52,501 nucleotides of DNA from Duganella radicis (GTDB lineage: Bacteria; Pseudomonadota; Gammaproteobacteria; Burkholderiales; Burkholderiaceae_D), in assembly GCF_009720825.1 (NCBI RefSeq), contig NZ_WNKY01000045.1, positions 1 to 52,501 of the forward strand, given 5' to 3'. Shown in pieces: positions 8,786-18,666 of the stretch. Each line of letters starts with the position of its first letter. Within the stretch, counting starts at the first letter, position 1. Position numbers and translations under genes: made by a program. The notes under the pieces are model-generated. The model ran no database searches and was not told where the DNA came from. It saw only the letters and a program-made list of their open reading frames with translations.

Positions 8786-10699
8786 ATGAAACGGACCAGC
8801 ATCACCATCATCGGCATGGGCCCGCGCGGGCTCAGCGTTTTTGAGCGACTGGCAGCCGCTGCGGCGGCGCGCCAGCTCCTGTTCGACATCATCCTCATCG
8901 ATCCCGGCGAATGCGGTGCGGGCGTGCATGCGGCGCGCCAGCCGCAGCATTTGCTGATCAACACCCTGGCCAGCCAAGTCACCATGTTTCCCGCCCCAAG
9001 CGCCGTGGAGCACGCGCCAGTGTGCGCCACGCCCTCGCTGACGACGTGGGCGCGGCAGCAAGGCTACCGGCGCGTCGGCCAACGCTACTACCGCTTGGGC
9101 GATGACGGCGGCGGCCATCACAGCGGCTGCCGCGACGACCACCACGGCGGCACGGAAATCAGCGATGGCGACTACCTGCCGCGCAGCCTGCTGGGCGAAT
9201 ACCTGGGCTGGGTCTGCCGGCAGATCGCGGCGGCGCTGCCGGCCGGCGTCACGCTGACGCATCACCGCCAGCGCGCCATCGATCTGCGCAAGCAGCCGGA
9301 CGGCGGCAGCGTGGTCGAGCTGGAGAGCGGTGACGCCCTGCTCAGCGATTTTGTGTTTCTGACCACCGGCCACGGCAGCAACCTCCCCGGCGACCTCGAC
9401 GCCTTGCTGGCCAAATTCGCGCAAGACCATGCCCGCCACAACAGCAAACTGGCCTTCGTACGCCAAGCCTACCCGGTGGAACAACTGTCGCGCATCGGCG
9501 CCGATGCGCGCGTGGCGATCCAGGGACTGGGACTCAGCGCCCACGACGTCATTGCCGAGCTGACCGTGGGGCGCGGCGGCGAATTCATTGCGGAAGAGGG
9601 CGGCTTACGCTACCAGGCCTCCGGCCGCGAACCGCAACTGACGCTGTGCTCGCGCAACTGCCTCCCGTATGCCGCGCGCGGCATCAATCAGAAAGGGCTG
9701 GATGGCCGCCACCAGCCGCGCTACTTCACAATAGACGCGGTGGACGCGCTGCGCCGCCAGGCCCTGATCGGGCGCGGCAGCAGCCAGCTGGACTTCGACC
9801 GCGACCTGCTGCCGCTGCTCAAGCGCGAAATGGGCGAGGTCTACCGTGCCACACCGGGCGCGGCGGCCATCGACGACGACACCCTGTTCGCCGAACTGCT
9901 GTTCCCGCTGCAAGACCGTCGGTTCGCCTCGCTGGATGCTTTCCGCCACTACTTCCGCGACTGGCTGCGCGCCGACCTGGCCGAAGCGCAGCTAGGCAAT
10001 CTTGCCAGTCCGGCCAAGGCCGCCACCGACGTGCTGCGCGACGTGCGCGCCACCTTGCAAGCAGCGATCGAGCACGGCGGCCTGACGCCGGCCTCGCACC
10101 GCAAATTCCTCAGCGTCTACCATCCCGCCATCAACCGCGCCGCCTTCGGCCCGCCGCTGCGGCGCAACCAGGAACTGCTGGCGCTGCTGGACGCCGGCGT
10201 CATCGCGCTGCACTCCGGCCCCGGCAGCCAGATCGGGATCGACGAAAACGACGCCACCTACATGCTCAGCACCAAATTCGATGGCGGGGTGGAAAAATAT
10301 CCGGTGGATGTCGTCGTGATTGCAAGACTGGACGCGTTTTTTCCCGAAACCGACACATCATTACTTATCCGTAATCTGTTAAAACGCGGCCTGTTCCGGC
10401 CGTATTACAACGGCGTTTTCCACCCCGGCGGCATCGACATCAACCGCTCCGGGCAGCCGCTCGATAAACAGGGCAAGGTGGTGCCTGGCGTCTGGGCGCT
10501 GGGCTACCCGGTCGAGGGCGCGCACTACTACACGCACGCTTTGCCGCGCCCGCAGATGCGTTCGCGGCAAGTATTGGATGCCGACCGCTGCGTGTCCAGG
10601 CTGGTGGCGGACATCGTCAAACGCATGGCAGTTTGTAAATCAGTTGATACATACGGTAACACCCATCAAGACGGGGAACTTGTAAAGTGGGCACCCTGA
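8786..10699 (+). CDS. FAD/NAD(P)-binding protein, function unknown
   Basis: A 637-residue predicted flavoprotein. The N-terminus has a Rossmann dinucleotide motif, GMGPRG (10-15), and the TTGHGSNLPGD segment near 190-200 is typical of the FAD-NAD(P)-binding family (NAD_binding_9 type) that resembles lysine/ornithine N-hydroxylases. The C-terminal part ends with an ALGYPVEGAHYYTHALPRP segment that would close over the flavin. An unusual insert at about 106-121 is rich in Gly, His, Asp and one Cys (H111, H112, C115, H119, H120). No signal peptide is present, so it is cytoplasmic. It stands alone between the efflux operon and the next gene, with its ribosome binding site inside a palindrome. The reaction is unknown. 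Confidence 0.8.
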   Translation: MKRTSITIIGMGPRGLSVFERLAAAAAARQLLFDIILIDPGECGAGVHAARQPQHLLINTLASQVTMFPAPSAVEHAPVCATPSLTTWARQQGYRRVGQRYYRLGDDGGGHHSGCRDDHHGGTEISDGDYLPRSLLGEYLGWVCRQIAAALPAGVTLTHHRQRAIDLRKQPDGGSVVELESGDALLSDFVFLTTGHGSNLPGDLDALLAKFAQDHARHNSKLAFVRQAYPVEQLSRIGADARVAIQGLGLSAHDVIAELTVGRGGEFIAEEGGLRYQASGREPQLTLCSRNCLPYAARGINQKGLDGRHQPRYFTIDAVDALRRQALIGRGSSQLDFDRDLLPLLKREMGEVYRATPGAAAIDDDTLFAELLFPLQDRRFASLDAFRHYFRDWLRADLAEAQLGNLASPAKAATDVLRDVRATLQAAIEHGGLTPASHRKFLSVYHPAINRAAFGPPLRRNQELLALLDAGVIALHSGPGSQIGIDENDATYMLSTKFDGGVEKYPVDVVVIARLDAFFPETDTSLLIRNLLKRGLFRPYYNGVFHPGGIDINRSGQPLDKQGKVVPGVWALGYPVEGAHYYTHALPRPQMRSRQVLDADRCVSRLVADIVKRMAVCKSVDTYGNTHQDGELVKWAP

Positions 10700-10762
10700 T
10701 ACTGGTATCATGCCATTGGAGCGGTTCCCAAAATAGCGGGACTCTGGCACTATGGCCCCATT

Positions 10763-11698
10763 TTGACGACTTCTGCCTTCCCCAAGGTTTGCATTTTGCA
10801 CCACGATTCCCACATCCTCAGCGCGCATTCCGAGTACTGCGAAACTTGCGGCCAGCGCCTGCCGTCGGCGCAGGAAGGGTTCGCCACGTGGGAACGCAAG
10901 TCCAGGAACAACCGCATCGGCATCGGCATCTCGATCGCGCTGCACTTGCTGGGGGTGCTGTACTACCTGTTCGTGCCGTCGCCCAAGCCGACCAAGGCGC
11001 CGCCGCCCAAAGGGGGGCAGATGGTCTACATCGCGCCGCTGCCTGAGAAAAAACAGCCGAACAAACCGGTACCCAAGCCACAGCCGGCCACCGCCGCCAA
11101 ACCGCCGCCGCGCAAGCAGGTGGTGAGCAAAGACACGCCGGCCGCCGTGCGTCCGAAACTGGAAACCTACGTGCCGCCGGTACAGGCCACCATGACGCCG
11201 CCGCCCGAGCAGGACATGTCGGAAATGATCGCCAAGCGTCGCGCCGCGCGCGAAGCGCAGAATCCACAGCCGGCGCCGCCGGCCCCGGTGGAGAGCGAAG
11301 CCGATCGCGCCAACCGCATCGCCCGCGCCAACATCGCCCGCGCCAACGGCGCCGGCCAGAGCAGCGGCGCCGACAAGGACGACACCGGCGGCGTGTTCCA
11401 GGTCGACAAGAGCTACCACAGCGCCGAAGTGAAATTCCGCGGCTGGAACACCAACTTCAAGCGCAACTGGCTGCAACAGATCCACGTCGAGCAAGGCGCC
11501 GAACAGGACATCGAGACGGCGGTGGCGAAAGAGATGATCAAGATCATCCGCAAGGAAAAGCAGGGCGACTTCCAGTGGGAGTCGCGCCGCCTGGGCAAGG
11601 TCGTGACCCTGAGTGCGCGCAAGGAAGACGAAAAAGAACTGATGGCCTTCCTGCTGAAAGAAATGTTCCCCGAGTACACCCGGGGCGCTTCCCGCTAA
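10763..11698 (+). CDS. Unrecognised single-span membrane protein with TonB-like layout and Cys/His N-terminus
   Basis: A 311-residue protein I do not recognise. The frame opens at 10700 with no ATG before the TTG at 10763, which I take as start; an ATT at 10715 is a less likely alternative. The cytoplasmic N-terminus has Cys10, His13-14, Cys26 and Cys29 (CETC), enough for a small zinc site. One membrane helix (51-71) is followed by a long Pro/Lys/Ala-rich stretch (about 72-200) and a charged C-terminal domain (about 215-311) that includes FRGWNTNFKRNW. The order helix, proline-rich spanner, C-terminal periplasmic domain resembles TonB, but the C-terminal domain does not look like TonB. It has no obvious operon partner and ends at the inverted-repeat element. 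Confidence 0.65.
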   Translation: MTTSAFPKVCILHHDSHILSAHSEYCETCGQRLPSAQEGFATWERKSRNNRIGIGISIALHLLGVLYYLFVPSPKPTKAPPPKGGQMVYIAPLPEKKQPNKPVPKPQPATAAKPPPRKQVVSKDTPAAVRPKLETYVPPVQATMTPPPEQDMSEMIAKRRAAREAQNPQPAPPAPVESEADRANRIARANIARANGAGQSSGADKDDTGGVFQVDKSYHSAEVKFRGWNTNFKRNWLQQIHVEQGAEQDIETAVAKEMIKIIRKEKQGDFQWESRRLGKVVTLSARKEDEKELMAFLLKEMFPEYTRGASR

Positions 11699-11770
11699 CG
11701 TCATTCCGGCGTAGGGCGGAATCCAATCGAACGCCGCCTGCATTGGATTCCGGCCTGCGCCGGAATGACG
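11699..11770. repeat. 72-bp inverted-repeat element between convergent genes
   Basis: Two 29-base arms beginning CGTCATTCCGGCG flank a 14-base loop; 27 of 29 positions match. The ends read CGTCATTCCGG and CCGGAATGACG. Elements with ATTCC...GGAAT palindromic cores are common dispersed repeats in many proteobacteria. Only this copy is seen in the window. It sits exactly between a rightward gene ending at 11698 and hemB, whose stop is at 11772, so it probably serves as a bidirectional transcription stop. Confidence 0.85.
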
Positions 11771-11771
11771 A

Positions 11772-12771
<1,000 letters not shown>

Positions 12772-12779
<8 letters not shown>

Positions 12780-13467
12780 CGCTATCACTTTCTGAATCAG
12801 TTTCTTCTAAAAGACCGGCCAGTTCGAGAATCTTGTCGTTCGCCTCGTCGATGCCGACGCGCTTCACGGCCGAGAACAGCTGCACGGTGAACGGGAAGCC
12901 TTCGCCATCCTCATCGACATAGCTGTCCAGCTTGGCCTTCGCCTGACGCAGCACCTTGATCGATTCTTCGCGGTTCAGTTTGTCCACCTTGGTCAGGATG
13001 CAATGGATAGGCTTGCCGGTCGGGGCGAACCACTCCAGCATCTGGATGTCCAGATCGGTGAACGGACGGCGCGAGTCCATGATCAGGATCAGCGCGGCCA
13101 GCTGTTCGCGGCGCTGCACGTAGTCGCCCAGCAGGCGCTGCCAGTGCAGCTTGGCCGAGCCGGACACCTCCGCATAGCCATAGCCCGGCAAGTCGACCAG
13201 CAGGGCCTGGATTTCCTCGATAATGGTGGGGTCCTTGCGGTGCTGCGCCACATGCGCGCCGCCGATCGAGAAGAAGTTGATATGTTGCGTGCGGCCAGGG
13301 GTCTTGGAGGCGAACGCCAGACCCTTCTGATTGCACAAAATATTGATGGCGGTCGATTTACCGGCATTGGAGCGACCCGCAAAGGCAATCTCCGGCACTT
13401 GGGTGTCGGGGAGTTCGCGCAGTTGGTTTACGGTCGTGAAGAAGCGGGCTTGCCAGAGTTTGGACAT
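12772..13467 (-). CDS. engB: Ribosome biogenesis GTP-binding protein EngB (YihA/YsxC)
   Basis: A 231-residue small GTPase required for large ribosomal subunit assembly. The G1 loop is GRSNAGKST (31-39), G3 is DLPGYG, G4 is TKVDKL, and the PGRTQHINFF segment that follows G1 is diagnostic of EngB. The last residues are acidic (ETDSESDSDE) and overlap the hemB start. It is divergent from the cytochrome c4 gene across a 149-base gap. ATG 13467 is the family start. Confidence 0.95.
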
Positions 13468-13616
13468 GGGGATTGGGGAAAAAGCAACAGTTTAAAGCAG
13501 GTATTTTTTTAAGCTATTGTACAATGAGTGGTTACCAAGTGCTTCTATGCACGGTTTGGTGCTTGCAGCGGGACACTTTGGTGCATAACTTTTTAGACTC
13601 CTACTAGGGTGCTTTA

Positions 13617-14273
13617 ATGAATAGTGTGTTTTCACCGTTTGTAAAATCCCTGTTCGTCGCTTTGCTGGCCGTTTCGGCCACCGCCTCCGCCGACGACAAG
13701 AAGCCCGCTCCCAAAATCGATCCAGCCAAAGGCGCCACCCTGTACACCGATGGCGACACCGCCCGCGGTTTGCCGGCTTGCGTGTCCTGTCACGGCGCCG
13801 GCGGCAATTCCACCATCACCGTCAATCCCAAGCTGGCCGGCCAGAGTGAAGCTTATCTGCACAAGCAGTTAGTGAACTTTACGACGCCAGACCGGAATCA
13901 ACCGGTCATGACCACCTACGCCAAGTTGCTGACCGATGAGGAAAAGCACAACGTAGCGGCCTGGCTGGCCGCGCAAGCGGCCAAGCCGGGGGCGGCCAAG
14001 AACAAGGATACGATCGAGCTGGGCAAGAAGATTTACCGTGGCGGCATCGCGGAAAAGAACGTGCCGGCCTGTGCCAGCTGCCATGGCGCCTCGGGCGGCG
14101 GCGTGCCGGTGCAATATCCACGCGTCGCTGGCCAGCATCAGGACTACACGGTTGCGCAGCTGGGCTTGTTCAAGGCCGGCACCCGCAAGAGTGTGGAAAT
14201 GTCGACCATCGCCAAGCGCATGTCGGATGAGGAAATGAAGGCGGTTGCGGATTACGTGGCAGGCCTGAAATAA
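13617..14273 (+). CDS. Di-haem cytochrome c4
   Basis: A 218-residue exported cytochrome with two haem-binding motifs, CVSCH (55-59) and CASCH (152-156), one in each of two homologous halves, plus a signal peptide (MNSVFSPFVKSLFVALLAVSATASA). Cytochrome c4 passes electrons from the bc1 complex to terminal oxidases in the periplasm. ATG 13617 follows an AGGGTG ribosome binding site. A TACAAT hexamer at 13520-13525 may be a -10, but no matching -35 is seen. A hairpin terminator follows. The System II maturation genes that attach its haems are directly downstream. Confidence 0.94.
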   Translation: MNSVFSPFVKSLFVALLAVSATASADDKKPAPKIDPAKGATLYTDGDTARGLPACVSCHGAGGNSTITVNPKLAGQSEAYLHKQLVNFTTPDRNQPVMTTYAKLLTDEEKHNVAAWLAAQAAKPGAAKNKDTIELGKKIYRGGIAEKNVPACASCHGASGGGVPVQYPRVAGQHQDYTVAQLGLFKAGTRKSVEMSTIAKRMSDEEMKAVADYVAGLK

Positions 14274-14299
14274 CATACCGGCAACAGCCAAAAAGAAGA

Positions 14300-14329
14300 G
14301 GGCGGCGGCGTGAGCATGCTGCCCTTTTT
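14300..14329 (+). terminator. Rho-independent terminator after cytochrome c4
   Basis: GGGCGGC (14300-14306) pairs with GCTGCCC (14318-14324), including one G-U pair, across an 11-base loop, and is followed by TTTTT (14325-14329). It lies between the cytochrome gene and resB. Confidence 0.75.
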
Positions 14330-14373
14330 GTTGGTATGCTGCGGCTACCCATTTTTAAAGAATCTGAACACGC

Positions 14374-16452
14374 ATGAGCAGTCCGAGCACCACCGGCATC
14401 CAGCTGAAAACCCGTCGTCCCGTCGTTGGTGAAATCGTTGAACTGATTTCCTCCATGCGTTTCGCCATCGCCTTGCTGGCGATGATCGCCATTGCCGCCG
14501 TGATCGGCACGGTGATGAAGCAGGGCGAGGCCACCAACAACTACATCAACCAATTTGGCCCCTTCTGGTTCGAAGTGTTCCGCAAGATCGGGCTGTACAC
14601 CGTGTATTCCGCCTGGTGGTTCCTCTTGCTGATGGGCGCGCTGGTGATTTCCACCACGCTGTGCATCGTGCGCAATGCCCCCAAGATGCTGAACGATATG
14701 CGCAGCTGGCGTGAAAATGTGCGCGAGAACTCGCTGCTCAATTTCCACCACAAGATGCAGTGGCGCGCGCCGATGACGAGGTCGGCGCTGGCGCAGCAAA
14801 GCGCGGCGCGGCTGGCCGATGCCGGCTACAAGGTCAAGCTGGTCGAAAAGGATAACGGCACGCTGGTGGCGGCCAAGCAGGGCGCGGCCAACAAGTTCGG
14901 CTACATCTTTGCGCACTCGGCCATCGTGGTGATCTGCCTCGGTGGCTTGCTGGATTCGGACGTGCCGATCCGTTTGCAGGAATGGTTCCTTGGCAAGACG
15001 CCGTTCACCGGCAGCGGCCTGATTTCGCAAATCCCGCCACAGCACCGCCTCGGCACCAGCAATCCCACCTTCCGCGGCAACACCTTCATCCCGGAAGGCC
15101 AGACCAGCAACACCGCCACCCTGACCCGTCCGGACGGCGTGCTGATCCAGGAGCTGCCGTTCACCATCAACCTGAAAAAATTCACCATCGACTTCTACAG
15201 CACCGGCATGCCCAAGCTGTTTGCCAGCGATGTGGAAGTGCGCGACAACCAGACCGGCGAAACCGTCAAGGCCACCATCGAGGTCAACAAGCCGCTGATC
15301 TTCAAAGGCGTGGCCATCTACCAGTCCAGCTTTGACGATGGCGGCAGCAAGCTCAAGCTCACCGGCTTCCCGATGGCCGGCCCGGACAGCAAGCGCTTCG
15401 ACATCGCCGGCGAAGTTGGCGGGACCACCCCGCTGGGCGATGCCTACACCGTCGAATGGTCGGGCTTCCGTCCCTTCAACGTGGAAAACGTCGGCCCGAC
15501 CGACGACCCGCGCGCGGTCAAGAAAGGCAAGAGCTTGCAGGAAGAGCTGGGCGAGCACATGGGCTCGGCCGGCAAGAACGCCAACAACAAAAACCTGAAG
15601 AACGTCGGCCCCAGCGTCAGCTACAAGCTGCGCGACAAGACCGGCCAGGCGCGCGAATACCAGAACTACATGCAGCCGGTCACGGTGGACGGCGCCACGG
15701 TCTTCCTGGCCGGCATGCGCGCCAATCCTTCGGACAATTTCAGCTACCTGCGCATCCCGGCCGACGATGGCCACAGCGTGACCGAATGGATGCGTCTGCG
15801 CGCCGCCTTGCAAGACCCGCAACTGCGCGCCGCCGCCGCCAAGCGCTACGCCGAACGCGCCACGCCGAAATCGGCCGCAGGCGACGCCCTGCGCGCGCAG
15901 CTGCTGGCCTCGGCCGAAAAGAGCCTGGGCATTTTCGCCGGTGATCAGAAAGCCGGCGGCTTCATGGCCATGTCGCAGTTCCTGGAAAAAATTCCGGAAG
16001 CCGAGCAGAAAAAAGCCGCCGACGTGGTGTTGAAGATCCTCAACGGCAGCCTGTGGGACCTGTGGCAGGCCGCGCGCGCCAAGGACGGCCTGGAACCGGT
16101 GACGGAAGACGAAACCCACGCCCGCTTCCTGCAACTGGCCACCAACGCCTTGTCGGACGCCTTCTTCTACGGCGCCCCGGTCTACCTGCAACTAGACGAC
16201 TTCACCCACGTGCAGGCCTCGGTATTCCAGGTCACGCGCTCGCCGGGCAAGAATGTGGTGTATCTTGGTTGCCTGTTCCTGGTACTGGGCGTGTTTGCCA
16301 TGTTCTACATCCGCGAGCGCCGCCTGTGGATCTGGATCAAGGACGATGCCGGCGGCGCCGAGGCCCTGATGGCCATGAGCACCCAGCGCAAGACACTGGA
16401 CTTTGAACGCGAATTTGAAACACTGAAGCAAAAGCTGCCACAAGCAGCCTAA
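14374..16452 (+). CDS. resB: Cytochrome c biogenesis protein ResB (Ccs1)
   Basis: ResB is half of the System II synthase that moves haem to the periplasm and ligates it to apocytochromes c. The 692-residue protein has two membrane helices near the N-terminus (MRFAIALLAMIAIAAVIGTV and the YSAWWFLLLMGALVISTT region), another near 180-190, a large periplasmic domain and a final helix (VVYLGCLFLVLGVFAMFYI) just before the C-terminus. The FKGVAIYQSSF segment is typical. ATG 14374 is preceded by a weak ribosome binding site. It is followed after 13 bases by ccsB, and the two proteins work as one complex. Confidence 0.94.
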   Translation: MSSPSTTGIQLKTRRPVVGEIVELISSMRFAIALLAMIAIAAVIGTVMKQGEATNNYINQFGPFWFEVFRKIGLYTVYSAWWFLLLMGALVISTTLCIVRNAPKMLNDMRSWRENVRENSLLNFHHKMQWRAPMTRSALAQQSAARLADAGYKVKLVEKDNGTLVAAKQGAANKFGYIFAHSAIVVICLGGLLDSDVPIRLQEWFLGKTPFTGSGLISQIPPQHRLGTSNPTFRGNTFIPEGQTSNTATLTRPDGVLIQELPFTINLKKFTIDFYSTGMPKLFASDVEVRDNQTGETVKATIEVNKPLIFKGVAIYQSSFDDGGSKLKLTGFPMAGPDSKRFDIAGEVGGTTPLGDAYTVEWSGFRPFNVENVGPTDDPRAVKKGKSLQEELGEHMGSAGKNANNKNLKNVGPSVSYKLRDKTGQAREYQNYMQPVTVDGATVFLAGMRANPSDNFSYLRIPADDGHSVTEWMRLRAALQDPQLRAAAAKRYAERATPKSAAGDALRAQLLASAEKSLGIFAGDQKAGGFMAMSQFLEKIPEAEQKKAADVVLKILNGSLWDLWQAARAKDGLEPVTEDETHARFLQLATNALSDAFFYGAPVYLQLDDFTHVQASVFQVTRSPGKNVVYLGCLFLVLGVFAMFYIRERRLWIWIKDDAGGAEALMAMSTQRKTLDFEREFETLKQKLPQAA

Positions 16453-16465
16453 GCCGGAGAATGAA

Positions 16466-17620
16466 ATGGAACTGACGCAATCCCAGCAAACCTACCAACA
16501 GGCGCCAGGCTACTTCAAGCGCCTGACCGCGATCGACTGGCTGTTTGCGCTGGCGCTGCTGGCCGGCGCCGTGTTCGCCCTGAACCGCTACGGCCACTTC
16601 ATGGACGTGTACGAGCAAGCCATCCTGCTGGCCGCCGTGCCGACCTTTGCCGCGCTCGGCTGGCACTGGAAGCCGGTGCGCTGGCTGATGCCGCTGGTGG
16701 CGCTGCTGTCGCTGTGGGCCATCTTCATGTACGCCGGCCAGCTCGACAACGGCAGCAAGAAATTCTGGCTGCGCATGATGCTGTCCAGCCAGTCGGCGGT
16801 GCTGTGGATGAGCGTGATGTTCACCATCTCCACCGTGTTCTACTGGATCGGCTTTGCCGGCCGTTCGCCGTCGGCATCGAGCATCGGCTCCAAGCTGTGC
16901 TGGGCCGCCGTGGTACTGGGCTGGACCGCCATGATGGTGCGCTGGTTCGAGTCCTACCTGATCGGCAGCGACGTCGGCCACATCCCTGTGTCCAACCTGT
17001 ACGAAGTCTTCATCCTGTTCTCGCTGATCACGGCCATGTTCTACCTGTACTTCGAGCAGCGCTACGGCACCCGCCAGATGGGCCCGTTCGTGCTGCTGGT
17101 GATCAGCGCCGCCATCGGCTTCCTGATGTGGTACACCACCTCGCGCAACGCCGCCGACATCCAGCCGCTGCTGCCGGCGCTGCAAAGCTGGTGGATGAAG
17201 ATCCACGTGCCGGCCAACTTCATCGGCTACGGCAATTTCGCGCTGGCGGCCATGGTGGCCTCGGCCTACCTGCTGAAAACCTCGGGCTACCTGAAAGACC
17301 GCCTGCCGTCGGAGGAAGTGCTGGATGACGTGATGTACAAGGCCATCTCGGCCGGCTTCGCCTTCTTCACCATCGCCACCATCCTGGGCGCGCTGTGGGC
17401 GGCGGAGGCGTGGGGCGGCTACTGGTCGTGGGACCCGAAAGAGACCTGGGCGCTGATCGTCTGGCTCAATTACGCGGCCTGGCTGCACATGCGCTTGATG
17501 AACGGCCTGCGTGGCCGTCCGGCGGCGTGGTGGGCGCTGGTGGGCCTGCTGGTGACGACCTTTGCTTTCCTCGGCGTCAACATGTTCCTGTCCGGTTTGC
17601 ACTCCTACGGCAAATTGTAA
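16466..17620 (+). CDS. ccsB: Cytochrome c biogenesis protein CcsB (CcsA/ResC family)
   Basis: A 384-residue multi-span membrane protein with the tryptophan-rich haem-handling signature WGGYWSWDPKETWALIVWL, which defines this family and binds haem on the periplasmic side. Conserved histidines lie around it (WLHMRL; KIHVPANFIGYG). With ResB it forms the System II haem channel and ligase. AATGAAATGG around the start places ATG at 16466, 13 bases after resB. Downstream sequence carries a small palindrome before msrP. The presence of System II rather than CcmA-H is typical of most betaproteobacteria. Confidence 0.94.
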   Translation: MELTQSQQTYQQAPGYFKRLTAIDWLFALALLAGAVFALNRYGHFMDVYEQAILLAAVPTFAALGWHWKPVRWLMPLVALLSLWAIFMYAGQLDNGSKKFWLRMMLSSQSAVLWMSVMFTISTVFYWIGFAGRSPSASSIGSKLCWAAVVLGWTAMMVRWFESYLIGSDVGHIPVSNLYEVFILFSLITAMFYLYFEQRYGTRQMGPFVLLVISAAIGFLMWYTTSRNAADIQPLLPALQSWWMKIHVPANFIGYGNFALAAMVASAYLLKTSGYLKDRLPSEEVLDDVMYKAISAGFAFFTIATILGALWAAEAWGGYWSWDPKETWALIVWLNYAAWLHMRLMNGLRGRPAAWWALVGLLVTTFAFLGVNMFLSGLHSYGKL

Positions 17621-17630
17621 ACTTAAGTTT
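17619..17630. repeat. Perfect 12-bp palindrome AAACTTAAGTTT
   Basis: The palindrome overlaps the ccsB stop codon and lies 62 bases before the msrP start. It is AT-rich in a GC-rich region, so it could be a small operator or simply chance. No -35/-10 pair is clear around it. Confidence 0.3.
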
Positions 17631-17691
17631 AATATTCGTTCCGGGAGATTCGGTGTAAGGTTTAGCCCTAGACCAATCTTCTGGAGCCGAC

Positions 17692-18666
17692 ATGCTGATT
17701 AAGCGCAGTCCCAACGGCATCGACCTGCCGTATTCCTCGGAAATCACGCCGCGCGAACTGTACGAATCGCGCCGCACCTTCATCAAGCAGATCGCCATGG
17801 GCGCGGTCGGCAGTGCGGCGCTGCTGGAGATGGCCAGCCGTGAAGCCTTCGCGCAAACCGGCACCAAGCTGCCGGCCAAGCTGAATCCGGCTTACTCGGC
17901 GCTGGACAAGCAGACCGCGTTCAAGGACGCCACCACCTACAACAACTACTACGAATTCGGCACCGACAAGAGCGAGCCGGCCATGTACGCGGGCACGCTG
18001 AAAACCCGGCCGTGGACGGTCGCCATCGAAGGCGAGGTCAAGCACCCGATGACGCTGGACATCGACGCCCTGCTCAAGCTGGCGCCGCTGGAAGAGCGCG
18101 TGTACCGCCTGCGCTGCGTGGAGGGCTGGTCGATGGTGATCCCGTGGATCGGCTATTCCTTCTCCGAGATCATCAAAAAGGTGGAGCCGACCGGCAACGC
18201 CAAGTACGTCGAATTCACCACCCTGGCCGACAAAAAGCAAATGCCGGGCGTGGGCAGCCGCGTGCTGCAATGGCCGTACACCGAGGGCTTGCGCATCGAC
18301 GAAGCCAACCACCCGCTGGCGCTGCTGACCTTTGGCATGTATGGCGAAGTGCTGCCCAACCAGAACGGCGCGCCGGTGCGCATGGTGCTGCCGTGGAAGT
18401 ACGGCTTCAAGTCGGCCAAGTCGATCGTCAAGATCCGCTTCGTGAAAGACCAGCCGCGCACCTCGTGGAACCTGTCGGCGCCCAACGAATACGGCTTCTA
18501 CTCGAATGTGAATCCGGACGTCGACCACCCGCGCTGGTCACAGGCCTCCGAGCGCCGCATCGGCGAGGACGGCTTCCTGGCCCGCAAGCGCAAGACCCTG
18601 ATGTTCAACGGTTATAACGACGTGGCCTCGCTGTACACCGGCATGGATCTGAAGAAGTTCTACTGA
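17692..18666 (+). CDS. msrP: Protein-methionine-sulfoxide reductase catalytic subunit MsrP
   Basis: MsrP (YedY) reduces methionine sulfoxide in periplasmic proteins using a molybdopterin cofactor. The 324-residue protein has a twin-arginine signal (SRRTFIK, 27-33, hydrophobic stretch, cleavage near AFA at 54). The Cys that ligates molybdenum is in YRLRCVEGWSM (C142). The NNYYEFGTDK and FVKDQPRTSWN segments are also typical. ATG 17692 follows TGGAG. Its stop overlaps the msrQ start by one base, so the pair is coupled. Electrons come from the quinone pool through MsrQ. Confidence 0.95.
   Translation: MLIKRSPNGIDLPYSSEITPRELYESRRTFIKQIAMGAVGSAALLEMASREAFAQTGTKLPAKLNPAYSALDKQTAFKDATTYNNYYEFGTDKSEPAMYAGTLKTRPWTVAIEGEVKHPMTLDIDALLKLAPLEERVYRLRCVEGWSMVIPWIGYSFSEIIKKVEPTGNAKYVEFTTLADKKQMPGVGSRVLQWPYTEGLRIDEANHPLALLTFGMYGEVLPNQNGAPVRMVLPWKYGFKSAKSIVKIRFVKDQPRTSWNLSAPNEYGFYSNVNPDVDHPRWSQASERRIGEDGFLARKRKTLMFNGYNDVASLYTGMDLKKFY

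Noticed and set aside
8752..8844. Thirty-codon ORF starting inside the 47-bp palindrome and overlapping the flavoprotein start, as a possible leader peptide
   Set aside because: No ribosome binding site is seen before its ATG, and its sequence is fixed by the palindrome and the overlapping gene.
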